Shown here piece by piece: positions 7,373 to 7,762 of a stretch of DNA of 7,762 nucleotides. The stretch spans positions 1-7,762 of the forward strand of contig JAITNT010000205.1 in NCBI GenBank assembly GCA_031290295.1, read 5' to 3'. Each line of letters opens with the position of its first letter. The stretch's first letter is position 1. This DNA is from Clostridiales bacterium. Its GTDB lineage: Bacteria; Bacillota; Clostridia; Christensenellales; DUVY01. The notes below the pieces were generated by a model. That model was given only the letters and a program-made list of their open reading frames with translations, did no database searches and was not told the origin of the DNA. Made by a program: the position numbers and the translations under genes.

Positions 7373-7392
7373 TTGCGAAATCGATTTAGTAA
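7373..7392. promoter_or_regulatory. Operator-like imperfect palindrome, copy B
   Basis: TTGCGAAATCGATTTAGTAA is the second copy of the same site, again with 8 of 10 pairs matching and the same right arm. It lies about 70-90 bases upstream of the P2 start. A weak TTCAGG-N18-TATATT promoter-like pair (7392-7421, minus) abuts it, which would place the start inside the site. The two copies lie 153 bp apart, so looping by a tetrameric repressor is conceivable. Confidence 0.55.
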
Positions 7393-7477
7393 ATATAACG
7401 ACAAACTTGAACGAACCTGAACGCATTTTTTGCCCACTCCCGCCTTTGCTTTGCCCGTTCACATTATTGTTGCCTTT

Positions 7478-7487
7478 ATCACCTCCC
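7478..7487 (-). promoter_or_regulatory. Orphan strong Shine-Dalgarno sequence in the leader
   Basis: GGGAGGTGAT on the minus strand matches 9 of 10 bases of the ideal AGGAGGTGAT. No start codon lies at the usual 5-9 base spacing. Downstream are ATG at 7464, followed at once by TGA, and GTG at 7462, which opens a 42-codon frame to 7334. A GTG inside the motif would encode only seven codons. It may be a leader-peptide site or a chance purine run. Confidence 0.35.
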
Positions 7488-7525
7488 TCCGTATGCTTTC
7501 CGAATGGATTTTTCTACGATACTCT

Positions 7526-7545
7526 TCACGAAATCGATTTAGTAA
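7526..7545. promoter_or_regulatory. Operator-like imperfect palindrome, copy A
   Basis: TCACGAAATCGATTTAGTAA is a 20-bp palindrome centred on CG with 8 of 10 pairs matching. Seventeen bases (7529-7545) recur exactly at 7376-7392. A palindrome with a central CG and AT-rich arms is what LacI/GalR-family regulators commonly bind, and such regulators often control CUT1 sugar operons. It lies just downstream of P1. The assignment to a regulator family is inference. Confidence 0.55.
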
Positions 7546-7576
7546 TAAACAATACTACTATTATTAACTTAATACT

Positions 7577-7606
7577 ATTGTATCAAATAAAAAACCGTTT
7601 TGTCAA
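7577..7606 (-). promoter_or_regulatory. Sigma-A-type promoter P1
   Basis: A perfect TTGACA (7601-7606) is followed after 18 bases by TACAAT (7577-7582) on the minus strand, in AT-rich DNA. Transcription would begin near 7570 and give a leader of about 525 bases before the binding-protein gene. The operator-like site at 7526-7545 would lie at about +26 to +45, a position suited to blocking elongation. Confidence 0.65.
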
Positions 7607-7625
7607 TAGATTTTCAATAAATAAT

Positions 7626-7657
7626 AAAAAAAATTTTAATTTTAGGGAGTGCCCTAA
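7626..7657 (-). terminator. Weak intrinsic terminator of an upstream minus-strand gene
   Basis: TTAGGG (7642-7647) and CCCTAA (7652-7657) form a 6-bp stem with a 4-base loop. On the minus strand an AT stretch and a run of eight Ts (7626-7633) follow. The T-run starts eight bases after the stem, which weakens the call. It lies 9 bases after the stop of the possible partial gene at the right edge. Confidence 0.35.
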
Positions 7658-7666
7658 TCACGTGTA

Positions 7667-7762
7667 TTAGCGATAGGATACGAAATCGACAACGCCAAGG
7701 ATGGGCGTACGCCATTTATGCAGTTTGCCGGAGGACAAGGGGTTGTGCTTGACCGGTATGCG
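7667..7762 (-). CDS. Possible C-terminal end of an unidentified upstream gene (partial)
   Basis: Thirty-one codons are open from the right edge to TAA at 7667-7669, ending in the residues PILGVVDFVSYR. I recognise no family. The terminator-like hairpin just beyond the stop favours this reading. A second minus-strand frame is also open, to TAG at 7654, and a plus-strand frame is open from 7658 to the edge but has no start codon near its left end. The coding call is therefore tentative. Confidence 0.25.
   Translation of the reverse strand, partial: RIPVKHNPLSSGKLHKWRTPILGVVDFVSYR

Larger units (their letters stand above)
7045..7666 (-). other. Gene-free control region upstream of the operon
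   Basis: About 600 bases carry no convincing gene. The frames that stay open have no family resemblance and lack good start sites, and the longest (about 7162-7437, minus) runs straight through the palindromes. What the region does hold is promoter-like and palindromic sequence. From the upstream end these are a minus-strand terminator-like hairpin, a TTGACA/TACAAT promoter, a palindromic operator-like site, an orphan strong Shine-Dalgarno sequence, a second operator-like site, a TTGGTA/TATAAT promoter, two overlapping palindromes and a hairpin next to the first ribosome binding site. No regulator gene is in the window. I recognise no known riboswitch. Confidence 0.7.

Noticed and set aside
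7162..7437. 91-codon minus-strand frame upstream of the binding protein, with an internal ATG at 7302
   Set aside because: The GTG start has no proper ribosome binding site, the product is low-complexity and basic, it runs through P2 and both palindromes, and it matches no family I know.
7362..7670. 102-codon plus-strand frame
   Set aside because: It lies across both operator-like sites and promoter P1, has an odd Pro/Leu/Ile/Asn-rich composition and no ribosome binding site.
7681..7689. Third CGAAATCGA, 152 bp beyond copy A, suggesting a regular 152-153 bp array with the two operator-like sites
   Set aside because: Only nine bases match, the right arm is absent, and flanking sequence is unrelated. 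It may lie in the tail of a gene, so the even spacing is probably chance.
7642..7762. Right edge as an insertion-sequence end or plus-strand gene
   Set aside because: No matching inverted repeat, target duplication or transposase motif is visible, and the plus-strand frame lacks a start codon at its left end.

Overview
The window holds most of a xylan or xylo-oligosaccharide utilisation operon, read entirely on the minus strand (right to left), plus a long non-coding control region at its upstream (right) end. The host looks like a Gram-positive, Bacillota/Clostridia-type bacterium. Strong GGAGG-type ribosome binding sites, a sigma-A-like promoter, lipobox lipoproteins in place of a periplasmic binding protein, and a CUT1 sugar transporter with no ATPase gene beside it all point that way. 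No rRNA or lineage marker is present, so a finer placement is not possible. Base composition is even across the operon and there is no sign that it was recently acquired.

Layout in transcription order. At 7667-7762 is the possible tail of an upstream minus-strand gene, followed by a weak terminator (7626-7657). From about 7607 down to 7045 lies a gene-free control region of more than 500 bases. It contains two promoter candidates, two near-identical 20-bp imperfect palindromes built on AAATCGATTT, a pair of overlapping long palindromes, and a GC-rich hairpin just before the first gene. The genes then follow: sugar-binding lipoprotein (5755-7044), a 113-bp A-rich gap on the coding strand, MalF-type permease (4682-5641), MalG-type permease (3861-4685), a short GH10 xylanase lipoprotein (2704-3864), a long GH10 xylanase lipoprotein with three InlB-B-like repeats (971-2668), and a cytoplasmic GH1 glycosidase that starts with GTG at 943 and runs off the left edge. 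ATGA overlaps join permease 1 to permease 2 and permease 2 to the first xylanase. The later gaps are only 35 and 27 bp, so one transcript is likely.

The genes fit together as follows. Two lipid-anchored GH10 endo-xylanases, one close to the membrane and one held out on a repeat stalk, would cut xylan at the cell surface. The lipoprotein would capture the released oligosaccharides, and the two permeases, powered by an ATPase encoded elsewhere, would import them. The cytoplasmic GH1 enzyme would split them to monosaccharides. The enzyme classes and catalytic residues can be read directly. The exact sugar, the regulator and the GH1 specificity are inferred.

No wholly new type of system is evident. 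The least explained part is the control region at 7045-7607, followed by the long-arm/short-arm xylanase pair.
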